DNA of 28,066 nt from GCA-002840015 sp033765245 (GCA_033765245.1 JANRIF010000327.1:1-28066); one strand, 5' to 3'. Counted from the stretch's first letter, positions 15,501 through 22,706 are shown. Notes: generated from the letters alone by a model not told the origin. Made by a program: numbers and translations.

Positions 15501-17484
15501 TGCCGCCATCGGCTCCGAACGCCAACGTCACCTGACTGGTGTAATCGGACAAACGTGTCTGCGCCACAAGACTGCCGTACACCGATTCCGTCAGACGTTC
15601 GTAGCCATGGGTAAGGAAATCGATTTGCTGCTGCGACAAGAACACGTAGATCGGCGGATCGTCCGGGTTGCCGCTGTTTGCGCCACTGGTGGGAGTGCCT
15701 GCCAATTGAGACAGGACACTCTGCAAGAACAGTTGCTGGCCGCTCGCCGTCACCACCCCAAATTGATCGACGGTCACGAATCGCTGGCCGTTGAACTTCT
15801 CCAACACCTCCAGCATGTGGGAAATCTGTGCCTGCTGCGCCATCAGCGCTGCGCGCGCTTCCGGGTCCAGAACCGATTCCTCCGAACCCGCGTAGTCGAA
15901 ACCATTCAGCCCCGGCACCAGGAACACCACCTCGAACCCCAGCGCCTGCGCCTCCTCGACGCTGCTGTGGAACGTCGAGGTATCCGCCCACGACGACACC
16001 AAGCCATCGAGCGTGGCGCGCTGACCGACATAGGAATCGAACGCAACGAATGTGCTCACCGCAGCGGTCAGGTCAGCCGACAGGCTCATGGCCTCGCGCA
16101 GATCGCGCACCATGCCCGAACCGCGCATGTCCGGTAGCGCCTGCGCTGCCTCAGTCAACGCGATGCTGTCGGTAAACTCGCGGACGAACGGGTTGTCGGC
16201 CAGATCGAGGTTCGCGGTAATGCCTTCTTGGTCATCGGCGAACAGATTGGCAGCACTAGCGGTCTGCACATTACCGTTGCCCAGGTTGACGTTATCGCGC
16301 GGCGCCACCAGATTGATCCCGACGATGCCCGCGTCGCTCAGGCTGCGCAGCTCGCCGGCATCGGTCACACCATCCTGATCGAGGTCCTGCCAGATGCGGA
16401 CGCTACCAAACGCCGCATCGTTGGCGTCGAACACCAGATCGCCGTTGCTGTCGAGATCGCGCAACGCATCGAAACCATCGCGCGCATGGCTGCCGTCGGC
16501 TTTGACCGTATCAACTCCGAACAGCTCGGCGCCCGTATCGATCAAGCCATTGCCATTGCGGTCGAACACGAGGAAGCCATCGTCGGCCTGCACCCAACCG
16601 GTGCCGGTCTTCACCCCATCGCCATTGTGATCGAACAACACCGCCCCATCGGCACCGATGGTCTCGATACCGTCGCCATCCAGATCGATCACCAGCGGGT
16701 CGCGGCGTTGGACCCAGCGCCTCGCGCTGTTGAAGTCACCGTTCACTTCGTCGGGGACGATGCCTTCCGGATCCAGCCATGTCAGGAAATCCGCCAACTT
16801 ATCTCTGATGGTACTGGAGTACTCATCCCATAAAGCTGAGCCTGCCGCACCACCAAACACCGCGCCGACGGCGGCAAACATTGCCAATCCAATTACACCA
16901 GTGACCCCAAGCGCCGCTGCAGCAATCAAGGCACCCGCTGAAAAAAGCTCTGCAACAGCAATGCTAGTGCTGGCTGCGCCGAGACGATCAAAATCGCCGG
17001 CAAGTGTTGCGCTGACAAGTTGATAACCGTCATATAGAGGGCCCAAAAAATTTCGAGCCGCCCGCCCGACCGCAGAACCCCCAAGCTCACCTATAGCTTG
17101 TGAATATCGCTGCCCGGTTCGTGACATGAAATCATTCAACATTTCAGCAGATTTTATTTGCTTATTGACGATTTCGCCAGCGAGACCTGAATAGTGACCT
17201 TCAAGCGAGCGATAAACGTCCGACAGCACACCATTACCGCTACTAGCCGCACGGGTAGCGTTCAATGCCGCATACTCGGCGTTGGCGCGAAAGGCGCTTT
17301 CTAACGCCTCCACTTGTGCGGCAACGGCATCGGCACCTCGTTGCACGGCCGCATTGAACGCGACATCATATGTAGAGGAAAATTTCAGCGAGAACCCGGC
17401 GGCTGTAGATGCTAGATCCGTCGAATAGCTGACGAGATCGTCAAAAGTCACAACACCAGCGGTATTTTCTGATGAATTTGGCAT
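9508..17484 (-). CDS. giant FrpC-like RTX protein with self-processing module, type I secretion substrate
   Basis: A 2658-residue secreted calcium-binding protein. Residues 1-262 form a head with a Gly/Ala-rich hydrophobic stretch at about 170-221, possibly pore-forming. Asp262-Pro263 then opens a region (263-437) closely like the FrpC self-processing module, with EF-hand-like loops LDGDGIET, DHNGDGVKT, DRNGNGLID and DQDGVTD. A linker (438-740) contains the family-typical FNGQRFVTVDQFG and ESVYGSLVAQTRL. From about 742 come GGxGxDxxx nonapeptides and nine haemolysin-type calcium-binding-related domains in 183-residue repeats. The roughly 275-residue tail is Pro-rich. ATG 17484 is chosen: AGGAG lies nine bases upstream, whereas the in-frame TTG at 17493 would touch it. 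HlyB/HlyD-like genes lie upstream in the operon. No HlyC acylase or TolC is in the window. Activity is unknown. Confidence 0.9.
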   Translation of the reverse strand: MPNSSENTAGVVTFDDLVSYSTDLASTAAGFSLKFSSTYDVAFNAAVQRGADAVAAQVEALESAFRANAEYAALNATRAASSGNGVLSDVYRSLEGHYSGLAGEIVNKQIKSAEMLNDFMSRTGQRYSQAIGELGGSAVGRAARNFLGPLYDGYQLVSATLAGDFDRLGAASTSIAVAELFSAGALIAAAALGVTGVIGLAMFAAVGAVFGGAAGSALWDEYSSTIRDKLADFLTWLDPEGIVPDEVNGDFNSARRWVQRRDPLVIDLDGDGIETIGADGAVLFDHNGDGVKTGTGWVQADDGFLVFDRNGNGLIDTGAELFGVDTVKADGSHARDGFDALRDLDSNGDLVFDANDAAFGSVRIWQDLDQDGVTDAGELRSLSDAGIVGINLVAPRDNVNLGNGNVQTASAANLFADDQEGITANLDLADNPFVREFTDSIALTEAAQALPDMRGSGMVRDLREAMSLSADLTAAVSTFVAFDSYVGQRATLDGLVSSWADTSTFHSSVEEAQALGFEVVFLVPGLNGFDYAGSEESVLDPEARAALMAQQAQISHMLEVLEKFNGQRFVTVDQFGVVTASGQQLFLQSVLSQLAGTPTSGANSGNPDDPPIYVFLSQQQIDFLTHGYERLTESVYGSLVAQTRLSDYTSQVTLAFGADGGISLDFSAVDAALEARRVQSPANALADLIELVKFFGRQFVANGWDGIRRLQDWINSGVGGADAQTVLNDLGVSGIGAGASASGDADVLFAGAAGGTIRSMDGNDVVIGGAGSDWLMGEAGNDVLDGGAGSDVLYGGAGDDVLRGDAGVNDYLSGDAGNDTYLFGAGDGNTTISNYDAGVGRHDVLRFLEGVSSTDVTARRSGNDLLLTIGATGEVVTVSTYFHQDGAGGYALDAIEFVDGTAWDVATVKAMMLVGSASNDSMTGFATDDAMDGAAGDDTIRGAAGNDTVSGGAGNDWIYGEAGNDVLDGGEGSDVVYGGDGDDVLRGGAGVNDYLSGDAGSDTYLFGAGDGNTTISNYDVSAGRHDVLRFLEGVASTDVTARRSGNDLLLTIGATGEVVTVSTYFHNDGAGGYALDAIEFADGTSWDVATVKAMMLVGSAGNDTMTGFASNDVLDGGAGDDTIRAAAGDDTVSGGAGNDWVYGDAGNDVLDGGEGSDVVYGGDGDDVLRGGAGVNDYLSGDAGNDTYLFGAGDGNTTISNYDAGVGRHDVLRFLEGVAPTDVTARRSGNDLLLTVGATGEVVTVSTYFYNDGAGGYALDAIEFADGTSWDVATVKAKMLVGSAGNDTMTGFATDDAMDGAAGDDTIRGAAGNDTVSGGAGNDWIYGEAGNDVLEGGEGSDVLYGGAGDDVLRGGAGANDYLSGDAGNDTYLFGAGDGNTTISNYDAGVGRYDVLRFLEGVSSTDVTARRSGNDLLLTIGATGEVVTVSAYFHQDGAGGYTLDAIEFADGTSWDVAAVKAMMLVGSSSNDSMAGFATDDAMDGAAGDDTIRGAAGNDTVSGGAGNDWIYGEAGNDVLDGGEGSDVVYGGDGDDVLRGGAGVNDYLSGDAGNDTYLFSAGDGHTTISNYDASAGRHDVLRFLEGVASTDVTARRSGNDLLLTVGATGEVVTVSTYFYNDGAGGYALDAIEFVDGVSWDVNAVKAITSGGTEGADVLQGTAGADYINGLGGADRLYGKEGDDTLDGGAGNDWVYGDAGNDVLDGGEGSDVVYGGAGDDVLRGGAGVNDYLSGDAGNDTYLVGAGDGNTTISNYDVSAGRHDVLRFLEGVSSTNVTARRSGNDLLLTIGATGEVVTVSTYFHQDGAGGYALDAIEFADGTSWDVATVKAMMLVGSTGNDSMSGFATDDVMDGAAGDDTIRGAGGNDTVSGGAGNDWVYGDAGNDVLDGGAGSDVLYGGAGDDVLRGGAGANDYLSGDAGNDTYLFGAGDGNTTISNYDAGVGRHDVLRFLEGVASTDVTARRSGNDLVLTIGATGEVVTVSTYFYNDGAGGYALDAIEFADGVSWDVATVKAKMLVGTTGNDSMTGFATDDAMDGGAGNDTIRGAGGNDTVSGGAGNDWVYGDAGNDVLDGGEGSDVVYGGAGDDVLRGGAGVNDYLSGDAGNDTYLFGAGDGNTTISNYDAGVGRHDVLRFLEGVASTDVTARRSGNDLVLTIGATGEVVTVSTYFYNDGAGGYALDAIEFADGVSWDVAMVKAKMLVGSAGNDTMTGFATDDAMDGAAGNDTIRGAGGNDTVSGGAGTDWLYGDAGNDVLDGGEGSDTLYGGVGDDVLRGGAGVNDYLSGDAGNDTYLFGAGDGNTTISNYDAGVGRHDVLRFLEGVSSTDVTARRSGNDLVLTIGATGEVVTVSTYFYNDGAGGYALDAIEFADGASWDVATVKAMVTAPATTLQDGVGNYSMASFATDNAINSAVDAPAQAVSASVAEKSSVASATGATAQDAAAAALSGASALQLVGVVPQSEQIIVAVPMVPTPVVVDGGDLGTQRPIAKPDNTQTPPTLPPVVRDDGSLDLLPLPTAPGGGGIGPIGDGAIGMSPLRSLPRPIFTDTPPTLPPVLSDPSLGGAPGAPDMHAFDPGLSLADLIGPIDLDALLPPWWPDPSMQIDASTAPALFPMGALELPAHCGGASSLAHCQRLVELMALGDGGGGMDYAPQSSSHDPRVQVFTP
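10360..15069 (-). repeat. 549-bp tandem coding repeats, eight full units plus one partial
   Basis: Inside the RTX gene a unit of exactly 549 bp (183 codons) recurs. A marker sequence (GTTGTAGAAG or CTGGTGGAAG) recurs near 10441, 10990, 11539, 12088, 12637, 13186, 13735, 14284 and 14833. Each full unit encodes a calcium-binding-related domain (NDYLSGDAGNDTYLFG ... FADGTSWDV) followed by several GGAGNDxLxGG nonapeptides. Unit starts are 15069, 14520, 13971, 13422, 12873, 12324, 11775, 11226 and 10677; the last has only the first domain. Units differ by many synonymous and some coding changes. Confidence 0.92.
16174..16698 (-). other. FrpC-type self-processing module (coding segment) with Asp-Pro cleavage site
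   Basis: Codons at 16701-16699 (Asp) and 16698-16696 (Pro) form the bond. The following 175 residues (PLVIDLDGDGIET to ADNPFVREF) match my memory of the Neisseria FrpC module in order, spacing of acidic loops, TGTGWVQADDGFLV, ELFG, and NLGNGN near the end. In FrpC, calcium binding triggers cleavage of the Asp-Pro bond and links the new Asp end to a lysine. That activity here is inferred. Confidence 0.75.
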
Positions 17485-17489
17485 TACAT

Positions 17490-17963
17490 TCAACTCCTGT
17501 TATGATTATTCCACATCAATGGCAATGCACCAAGAACCAGATACGCTGAAAATGCTGCCGCGTAGATCAATCCCGCCCCCACAATCGCGAGGGAAATGAC
17601 TGATTTCGTTAATGCTAAATACACCAAATGCGATCTGCCTATCATTCCATCTCCTGACACCAACAACCACCATGGAAGAATGACAATACCAGCGCAAAAG
17701 ATCGGGATAAAAATTGACAACAATAGCTTGTCGAGAAGTTTATTTCTTGGCACAACATGCCGCCCACGCAACTCTACAATCATTTTGATTGCGTATATTG
17801 GAACGACAGTAAGGTAGGATATCTGCATGTAAAGCAGCGCCCGACCGGCCTCTCCCGCGATCAAATGTGCGATTAACGCAATGATCGCGCTAAAAATCAG
17901 AATTGGATAAATATAGCTATCGACAGTCAACCAACCTCTTACTTGTTTTTTTTCACGCGCCAT
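17490..17963 (-). CDS. small four-helix membrane protein, candidate immunity or accessory factor
   Basis: A 157-residue protein I do not recognise. It has a basic start (MAREKKQVRG) and hydrophobic segments at about 17-36, 42-63, 79-103 and 115-147, with a basic loop between the second and third (ELRGRHVVPRNKLLDK); it is an inner-membrane protein. GGAG stands seven bases before the ATG at 17963. The stop codon is five bases before the RTX start, and the RTX ribosome binding site lies in its last codons, so the two are probably translated together. It does not resemble HlyC acyltransferases. The gene is AT-rich (several lines about 37% GC) unlike the flanking HlyD gene. By position it could protect the producer from the RTX head, or help secretion. 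Confidence 0.75.
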   Translation of the reverse strand: MAREKKQVRGWLTVDSYIYPILIFSAIIALIAHLIAGEAGRALLYMQISYLTVVPIYAIKMIVELRGRHVVPRNKLLDKLLLSIFIPIFCAGIVILPWWLLVSGDGMIGRSHLVYLALTKSVISLAIVGAGLIYAAAFSAYLVLGALPLMWNNHNRS

Positions 17964-18031
17964 TTGAACGCTCCAATCACTTATTTCAGAAAATCGTTGC
18001 TCCGCGCATTCTCGACATCAGCCGAAAATAC

Positions 18032-19453
18032 TTACCGCTCCTTGAACGCCTCCCCACCATGCACCCGCAACGGACTGAGCAGATAATCGATCACCCGCCG
18101 CTGCCCAGTCTTGATCTCCACGCTCAGCGCCATGCCCGGCGTGATCCGCACTTGCACGCCGTCGATGTTGAGCATCGCGCTGTGCAATTTCACCCGTGCG
18201 GGAAACACCAGGCCCAGCTTTTCGTCCTGGGCGGCGTCGTGCGAGATGGTTTCGACGGTGCCGGTGAGGTAGCCGTAACGGGTGTAGGGGAAGCTTTCGA
18301 CCTTGACCGTCACCGCTTGCCCGGGCCGCACGAAGCCGATGTCCTTGTTGAGCACGGTGGCTTCGATCTCCAGCGCTTCCTCGCTGGGCACCACCGCCAG
18401 CAGGGGTTGCGCGGGGGTGACGACGCCGCCGATGGTGTGTACCGCCAGTTGCTGTACGGTGCCATCGACCGGGGCGCGCAATTGCATCATGTGGTCGCGC
18501 TGGCCGGTCTTGGCGACTTCCGGCGCGAGTTGCTGCACTTGTTCGCGGGCCTGGCGCAGGCCGTCGAGGGTTTGTTGGCGCATTTCGGCGGTCAACACGC
18601 GCAGTTCCTCGCGCGCGCTGCGCTGCGCGGAGCGCGTTTCCTGCAAACGGCCCAGTTGGGCGGTGAGGTCGCGCTCGGCGGCCATGCGTTCCTGCTCGCG
18701 CAGTACGTAATCCTGGCGGCTGACGAAGCTGCGCTCAAGCAGCTTGGCGTAATCGGCCGAGCGCTCCTTGGCGATCCGGGCGCCTTCGGTCAGCGGGCCG
18801 ATCAGCGATTGCACGGTCTGAAGTTCGGCGCTGCGCTGCTCGATGGACGCAAGCAGGCTCTGCTGTCGGGCTTGATAGGTCGCGAACTGGCTCGCCGCCA
18901 TGCGTTGTTCGGCACTGAAGCGCTCCGGCGGCAATGTGGTATCGGGCGACAGAACCGGCGCTTGGCGCGAGTCCAGCGCCTGTGCGAGGGCGGCGAACCG
19001 CAGCTCGGCGAGGCGGGCGTCGATCAGGGCGTCGCCGGCCTTGGCATAGTCGGCGCCGGTGCCGGTGGCATCGAGTTCGATCAGCAATTCGCCCTGCTTC
19101 ACTACCTGCCCATCGCGCACCCGAATGCGTTTGACTACGGCGGTTTCCGCCGATTGGATGATCTTGGTGCGCGATCCCACCACGGTCTTGCCTTGCGCAA
19201 CGGCCACGATGTCGAGCTTGCCGAAGCAGGCCCACAGCAGGGCGATGCAAAAGAAGGCGATGATCGCGCGCATGATCCAGCGCGGCAGCGGCGAGACCGG
19301 CGTGTCGGTAAGTTCCAGATGCGCGGGCAGGAATGCCAATTCGTCGGCGCTGCGCTGGGGCGGATCGAGTTGGGCGCGCACCGCCCACGCGGCGCGAAAC
19401 ACCGTGGCGTAGCGCCGTGCAAAATCCCCTACCGCCTGCAGCACATGCTTCAT
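18032..19453 (-). CDS. hlyD: HlyD-type periplasmic adaptor of type I secretion system
   Basis: A 473-residue membrane fusion protein. A cytoplasmic N-terminal stretch is followed by one membrane helix (about 59-77), a first half of the lipoyl-like domain (VVAVAQGKTVVGSRTKIIQS region, then GQVVKQGELLIELDATG), a long Arg/Gln/Glu-rich coiled coil (about 170-310), the second lipoyl half (LRAPVDGTVQQLAVHTIGG) and a barrel domain, ending with VIDYLLSPL, the usual HlyD ending. It links the ABC transporter to an outer-membrane TolC-like channel, which is not in this window. The ATG at 19453 overlaps the HlyB stop (ATGA), so the pair is translationally coupled. HlyD is the family name; orthology is not claimed. 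Confidence 0.93.
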   Translation of the reverse strand: MKHVLQAVGDFARRYATVFRAAWAVRAQLDPPQRSADELAFLPAHLELTDTPVSPLPRWIMRAIIAFFCIALLWACFGKLDIVAVAQGKTVVGSRTKIIQSAETAVVKRIRVRDGQVVKQGELLIELDATGTGADYAKAGDALIDARLAELRFAALAQALDSRQAPVLSPDTTLPPERFSAEQRMAASQFATYQARQQSLLASIEQRSAELQTVQSLIGPLTEGARIAKERSADYAKLLERSFVSRQDYVLREQERMAAERDLTAQLGRLQETRSAQRSAREELRVLTAEMRQQTLDGLRQAREQVQQLAPEVAKTGQRDHMMQLRAPVDGTVQQLAVHTIGGVVTPAQPLLAVVPSEEALEIEATVLNKDIGFVRPGQAVTVKVESFPYTRYGYLTGTVETISHDAAQDEKLGLVFPARVKLHSAMLNIDGVQVRITPGMALSVEIKTGQRRVIDYLLSPLRVHGGEAFKER

Positions 19454-21615
19454 GCCGCCCCCTGCTGCAAGCTATGCAGGTGCGCGTAAAACCCATTGGG
19501 CCGATCCACGAGTTCAGCGTGGCTGCCGCTCTCGACGATCTGCCCTTTCTCCACCACCACGATGCGGTTGGCGGCACGCACGGTGGAAAGCCGGTGGGCG
19601 ATGATCAACACCGTGCGGCCTTTGCAGATCGCACGCATGTTGGCCATCACCGCATGTTCGGATTCGTAGTCGAGCGCGCTGGTCGCTTCGTCGAAGATCA
19701 GGATGCGCGGGTCGGTGATCAGCGCACGCGCGATGGCGATGCGCTGGCGCTGCCCGCCGGACAGGCCGGTGCCGTGTTCGCCCACCTTGGTGTCGTAGCC
19801 CTCGGGCAGTTCGACGATGAAATCGTGGGCGCCGGCGTACTTGGCGGCGTGGATCACCCGCTCCAGCGGCGCGCCCGGATCGGCCAGTGCGATGTTCTCG
19901 CGCACGCTGCGGTTGAACAGAAAGTTCTCCTGCAACACCACGCCGAGCTGGCGGCGCAACCATGCGGGGTCCGCCAGCGCCAGATCGTGTCCGTCCACCA
20001 ACACGCGCCCGCGCTCGGGGGTGTACAGCCGCTGGACCAGTTTGGTGAGCGTGCTCTTGCCCGAGCCGGAGCGGCCGACGATGCCAATCACCTCACCGGG
20101 TTTGATGTCCAGATCGATGTCGTTCAACACCGGCGCCGCATCGGGCCGATAACGAAACGACACCCGCTCGAAGGTGACCCGCCCCTGGATCGGCGGCAGC
20201 GCCATCCGGCTGCCGGGGAGTTCAGTACGGGTATTGAGGATGTCGCCGAGACGCTCCACCGAGATGCCGACCTGCTGGAACTCCTGCCAAAGCTGGGCGA
20301 GCCGCACGATCGGCGCGGCCACCTGCCCGGAGAGCATGTTGAACGCGATCAACTGCCCCAGCGACAGCTCGCCTTTGATCACCAATTGCGCGCCCCAGAA
20401 CAGGATCGCGATGCTGACCAGCTTCTGCACCAACTGCACGCTCTGCTGCCCGACGGTGGCGAGGCGAGTGACGCGGAAGCTGGCGTTGACGTAGCCGGCC
20501 AACTGCGCGTCCCAAGCCCGGGTGACGCGCGGGTCGACCGCCATCGCCTTGACGGTGCCGATGCCGCTCACGGTCTCGACCAGAAAGGACTGATTGTCGG
20601 CGCCGCGCGCGAACTTGTCGTTGAGGCGGGCGCGCAGCGCCGGGGTGATGCCGGCGGAGATCAACGCATAGACCGGCAGCGACAGCACCACGATCAACGT
20701 CAACCAGCCGCTGTAGTGGAACATCACCGCCAGGAACACGCCGGTGAACAGCAGATCGAGTACCGAGGTCAGCGCCTGTCCGGTCAGGAAGGTGCGGATG
20801 TTCTCCAGCTCGCGCACGCGCGCGATCGTCTCGCCGACACGGCGCGATTCGAAGTAGGCCAACGGCAGCGACAACATGTGGCGAAACAGCCGCGCACCCA
20901 GCTCAACGTCGATCTTGCTGGTGGTGTGCGAGAACACATAGGTGCGCAGGCCCGACAGCACCACGTCGAAAATCGCGATCGACACCAGGCCCACCGCGAT
21001 CACGTTCAGTGTGGTCAGGCCCTGATGAACCAGCACCTTGTCCATCACCACCTGATAGAACAACGGCGTGACGAGCGCGAACAACTGGATGAAGAGCGAG
21101 GCGACGAAGACCTCAAGCAGCAGCTTGCGGTACTTCACCACGGCAGGAATGAACCAGGTGAAGTCGAACTTCGCCAACTGCCCCAGCACCGACGCGCGCG
21201 AAGCGACTTGCAGCAAACGCCCGGCGTAGCGTGCCTCGAATTCCTCACGCGAAATGGCGCGAGGTCTTTGTTCGACGAGATCGTGGATCAGGACGCTGTC
21301 GTCACCGACCTTGGCGATGATGAAGGCGTCGCCGTCCGGCACCAGCGCCAATGTTGGCAGCGCCGCCATGCCGATGCGCGATACCGGCTGCGCGACGACT
21401 TTGGCTTTCAGACCGAGCCGCTTCGCGGCCAGCAGCAACGTGGTCTCGTCGAACAGCTCACCGGTGCGCCCAAATTCATGCGCAAGCTGATTTGCATCCG
21501 CCGCCACACCGTGGAACTGCGCAAGCAGTACCAGCCCCTGGAGGGCCAAGTCGGGTAGAACGCTTCCGTTGGCGGCCGCCTGCGTGACGGGTCTCGCCAT
21601 ACTTCCCTGTAACAT
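19450..21615 (-). CDS. hlyB: HlyB-type ABC transporter of type I secretion system
   Basis: About 721 residues: an N-terminal C39-like domain, a six-helix membrane domain (about 160-430) and an ATPase. The C39-like domain reads LLAQFHGVAAD where a peptidase would have its catalytic cysteine, so it should bind rather than cleave the substrate, as in HlyB. Motifs: Walker A GRSGSGKST (514-522), signature LSGGQ (618-622), Walker B ILIFDE (638-643) and H-loop His674. Start choice: ATG 21615 has AAGGA six bases upstream; ATG 21600 has AGGGA four bases upstream and is nearly as good; a GTG at 21648 overlaps a regulatory palindrome and is unlikely. It is the first gene of the RTX operon. Confidence 0.92.
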   Translation of the reverse strand: MLQGSMARPVTQAAANGSVLPDLALQGLVLLAQFHGVAADANQLAHEFGRTGELFDETTLLLAAKRLGLKAKVVAQPVSRIGMAALPTLALVPDGDAFIIAKVGDDSVLIHDLVEQRPRAISREEFEARYAGRLLQVASRASVLGQLAKFDFTWFIPAVVKYRKLLLEVFVASLFIQLFALVTPLFYQVVMDKVLVHQGLTTLNVIAVGLVSIAIFDVVLSGLRTYVFSHTTSKIDVELGARLFRHMLSLPLAYFESRRVGETIARVRELENIRTFLTGQALTSVLDLLFTGVFLAVMFHYSGWLTLIVVLSLPVYALISAGITPALRARLNDKFARGADNQSFLVETVSGIGTVKAMAVDPRVTRAWDAQLAGYVNASFRVTRLATVGQQSVQLVQKLVSIAILFWGAQLVIKGELSLGQLIAFNMLSGQVAAPIVRLAQLWQEFQQVGISVERLGDILNTRTELPGSRMALPPIQGRVTFERVSFRYRPDAAPVLNDIDLDIKPGEVIGIVGRSGSGKSTLTKLVQRLYTPERGRVLVDGHDLALADPAWLRRQLGVVLQENFLFNRSVRENIALADPGAPLERVIHAAKYAGAHDFIVELPEGYDTKVGEHGTGLSGGQRQRIAIARALITDPRILIFDEATSALDYESEHAVMANMRAICKGRTVLIIAHRLSTVRAANRIVVVEKGQIVESGSHAELVDRPNGFYAHLHSLQQGAA

Positions 21616-21633
21616 CCAACTTCCTTGATGACA

Positions 21634-21649
21634 TGTGACGTCGGTCACA
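21634..21649. promoter_or_regulatory. perfect CRP/Clp-type site TGTGA-N6-TCACA
   Basis: TGTGACGTCGGTCACA is an exact match to the CRP consensus halves; with one flanking base on each side the arms are 7 bp (ATGTGAC/GTCACAT). It is centred at 21641.5, 26.5 bp before ATG 21615 and 41.5 bp before ATG 21600 of the HlyB gene. Xanthomonas-type bacteria use Clp, a CRP relative that recognises such sites. The effect could be activation or repression. Confidence 0.65.
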
Positions 21650-21678
21650 TCAAAAGCGCGACACGATCTGCTAGAGAA

Positions 21679-21708
21679 ACCGTAACCGGTGAAACTTCAT
21701 GTTGTCAA
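21679..21708 (-). promoter_or_regulatory. putative promoter of the RTX secretion operon
   Basis: On the minus strand TTGACA (21703-21708) is a perfect -35 box; 18 bases later TACGGT (21679-21684) is a partial -10 box sharing first, second and last bases with TATAAT. Transcription would start near 21672, leaving a leader of about 57 bases that contains the CRP-type site. Confidence 0.4.
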
Positions 21709-21720
21709 CGTGAATTCACG
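21709..21720. promoter_or_regulatory. perfect 12-bp palindrome next to the -35 box
   Basis: CGTGAATTCACG is its own complement and directly precedes the TTGACA box on the minus strand. It could be an operator half or chance; no regulator is identified. Confidence 0.25.
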
Positions 21721-21827
21721 AGCATCGTCGTAGCCGCGTGCGAAATGACACATATCGGCACGATCCTGCAACACGACATCGAACGCTGACGCGCACTCAC
21801 CAAAAGCCAAGGGCACCGCTGTTTTAT

Positions 21828-21850
21828 CGGAGGCCGCTTTCGGGCAACCG
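21828..21850 (+). repeat. solitary decayed REP-like arm
   Basis: CGGAGGCCGCTTTCGGGCAA resembles the arm GGGAGGCCGCTTGCGGGCGA seen at 9331 and 26841. No inverted partner is visible. It lies in the roughly 300-bp gap between the divergent HlyB and hemD genes; apart from it and the sites at 21634-21720 I see nothing else there. Confidence 0.45.
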
Positions 21851-21917
21851 TGCAACCGCATCATCGCGAAACGACCGGCCGGTTCAGCGATCGCGCGCGA
21901 TGTGCCAAAGTAGCGCC

Positions 21918-22706
21918 ATGGACGAACGCGGCGCCACTGCATCCCTGCGCCCCCCGCTGACCGGATGGACCGTCATCTCGCTGCGCCCCAGCGGCGGTCA
22001 CGCCGCGCTGCGCCGGGCCGCACGCCGCCACGGCGCGCAACTGCTGCCGATGTCGCCGCTGGCATTGCGGCCCTGCCCCGCCGAAACCACGCTGGGTCCG
22101 GCGCTGATGGCGGCGCGGGTGGTGTTCACCAGCCCGGCGGCGGTGCGCTTCGCGGCCGCGCAGGCGCCGCTGCGAGCACGGCCCGAGCAGATCTGGCTGG
22201 CGGTGGGCGCCGGCACTGCCGCCGCCTTGCGGCGCCATGGCATTACGGCGCGCTATTGCGCCGAGCGCATGGACAGCGAGGGCCTGCTGTCGTTACCGGC
22301 GCTGGCCGACCTGGCTCGATGCGAGGTTGGACTGATCACCGCGCCCGACGGCCGCGAATTGCTGGCCGATGCCTTGCGACAACGCGCGCGACGGCTGCTG
22401 GTAGCCCATGTCTATCGGCGCGAGCCCCGCCGCATCGGCGCGGCGGCGTGGCAACGGCTGCGCGCACAGACCGGCCCCCTGGCGCTGGCGGTGAGCAGCG
22501 GCCAGGCGCTGCAGGCGTTGCTGGAGCAGTGCCCGCTCGACCTGCGCACCACTTTGCGTGGCGCCGTGGCGCTGGTCGCCAGCGCGCGGCTGGAGCTGGC
22601 GGCGCAGCAGGCGGGCTTCGCCACCCGGGTCCGCGCCGCCAGCGCGCGCCCCAATGCAATGCTTTCCGCGCTGGCCGCCTATCGCCCTGATTCTGCGTTC
22701 CGGTAG
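21918..22706 (+). CDS. hemD: uroporphyrinogen-III synthase
   Basis: A 262-residue cytosolic enzyme that cyclises hydroxymethylbilane to uroporphyrinogen III in haem synthesis. HemD sequences are poorly conserved; the supporting features are the opening GWTVISLRPSGG, VVFTSPAAVRFA (about residues 69-80), the VGAGTAAALRRHGI segment, LITAPDGRELLADAL and the VYRREPRR connector before the second half. The context agrees, because HemX-like and HemY-like genes follow directly. The ATG at 21918 is preferred: the frame is open to 21738, but the extra 60 residues are low-complexity and unlike the family. No strong ribosome binding site precedes the start. The next gene begins 2-35 bases after the stop. 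Confidence 0.85.
   Translation: MDERGATASLRPPLTGWTVISLRPSGGHAALRRAARRHGAQLLPMSPLALRPCPAETTLGPALMAARVVFTSPAAVRFAAAQAPLRARPEQIWLAVGAGTAAALRRHGITARYCAERMDSEGLLSLPALADLARCEVGLITAPDGRELLADALRQRARRLLVAHVYRREPRRIGAAAWQRLRAQTGPLALAVSSGQALQALLEQCPLDLRTTLRGAVALVASARLELAAQQAGFATRVRAASARPNAMLSALAAYRPDSAFR

Noticed and set aside
10255..16137. Several long plus-strand open frames opposite the RTX gene
   Set aside because: They repeat with the 549-bp period because they mirror the RTX repeats; the minus-strand translation is clearly the real protein.
17490..17963. The small gene before the RTX gene as a HlyC acyltransferase
   Set aside because: Its length is similar, but it is mostly membrane helices and lacks HlyC-like sequence.
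19450..21648. Peptidase-type (bacteriocin-processing) ABC transporter
   Set aside because: The C39-like domain lacks the catalytic cysteine, as in HlyB.
21616..21648. GTG at 21648 as the HlyB start
   Set aside because: It lies within the CRP-type palindrome and has a poorer ribosome binding site than ATG 21615 or 21600.
21738..21917. Longer hemD start at 21738
   Set aside because: The added 60 residues are unlike HemD and include the decayed REP arm.
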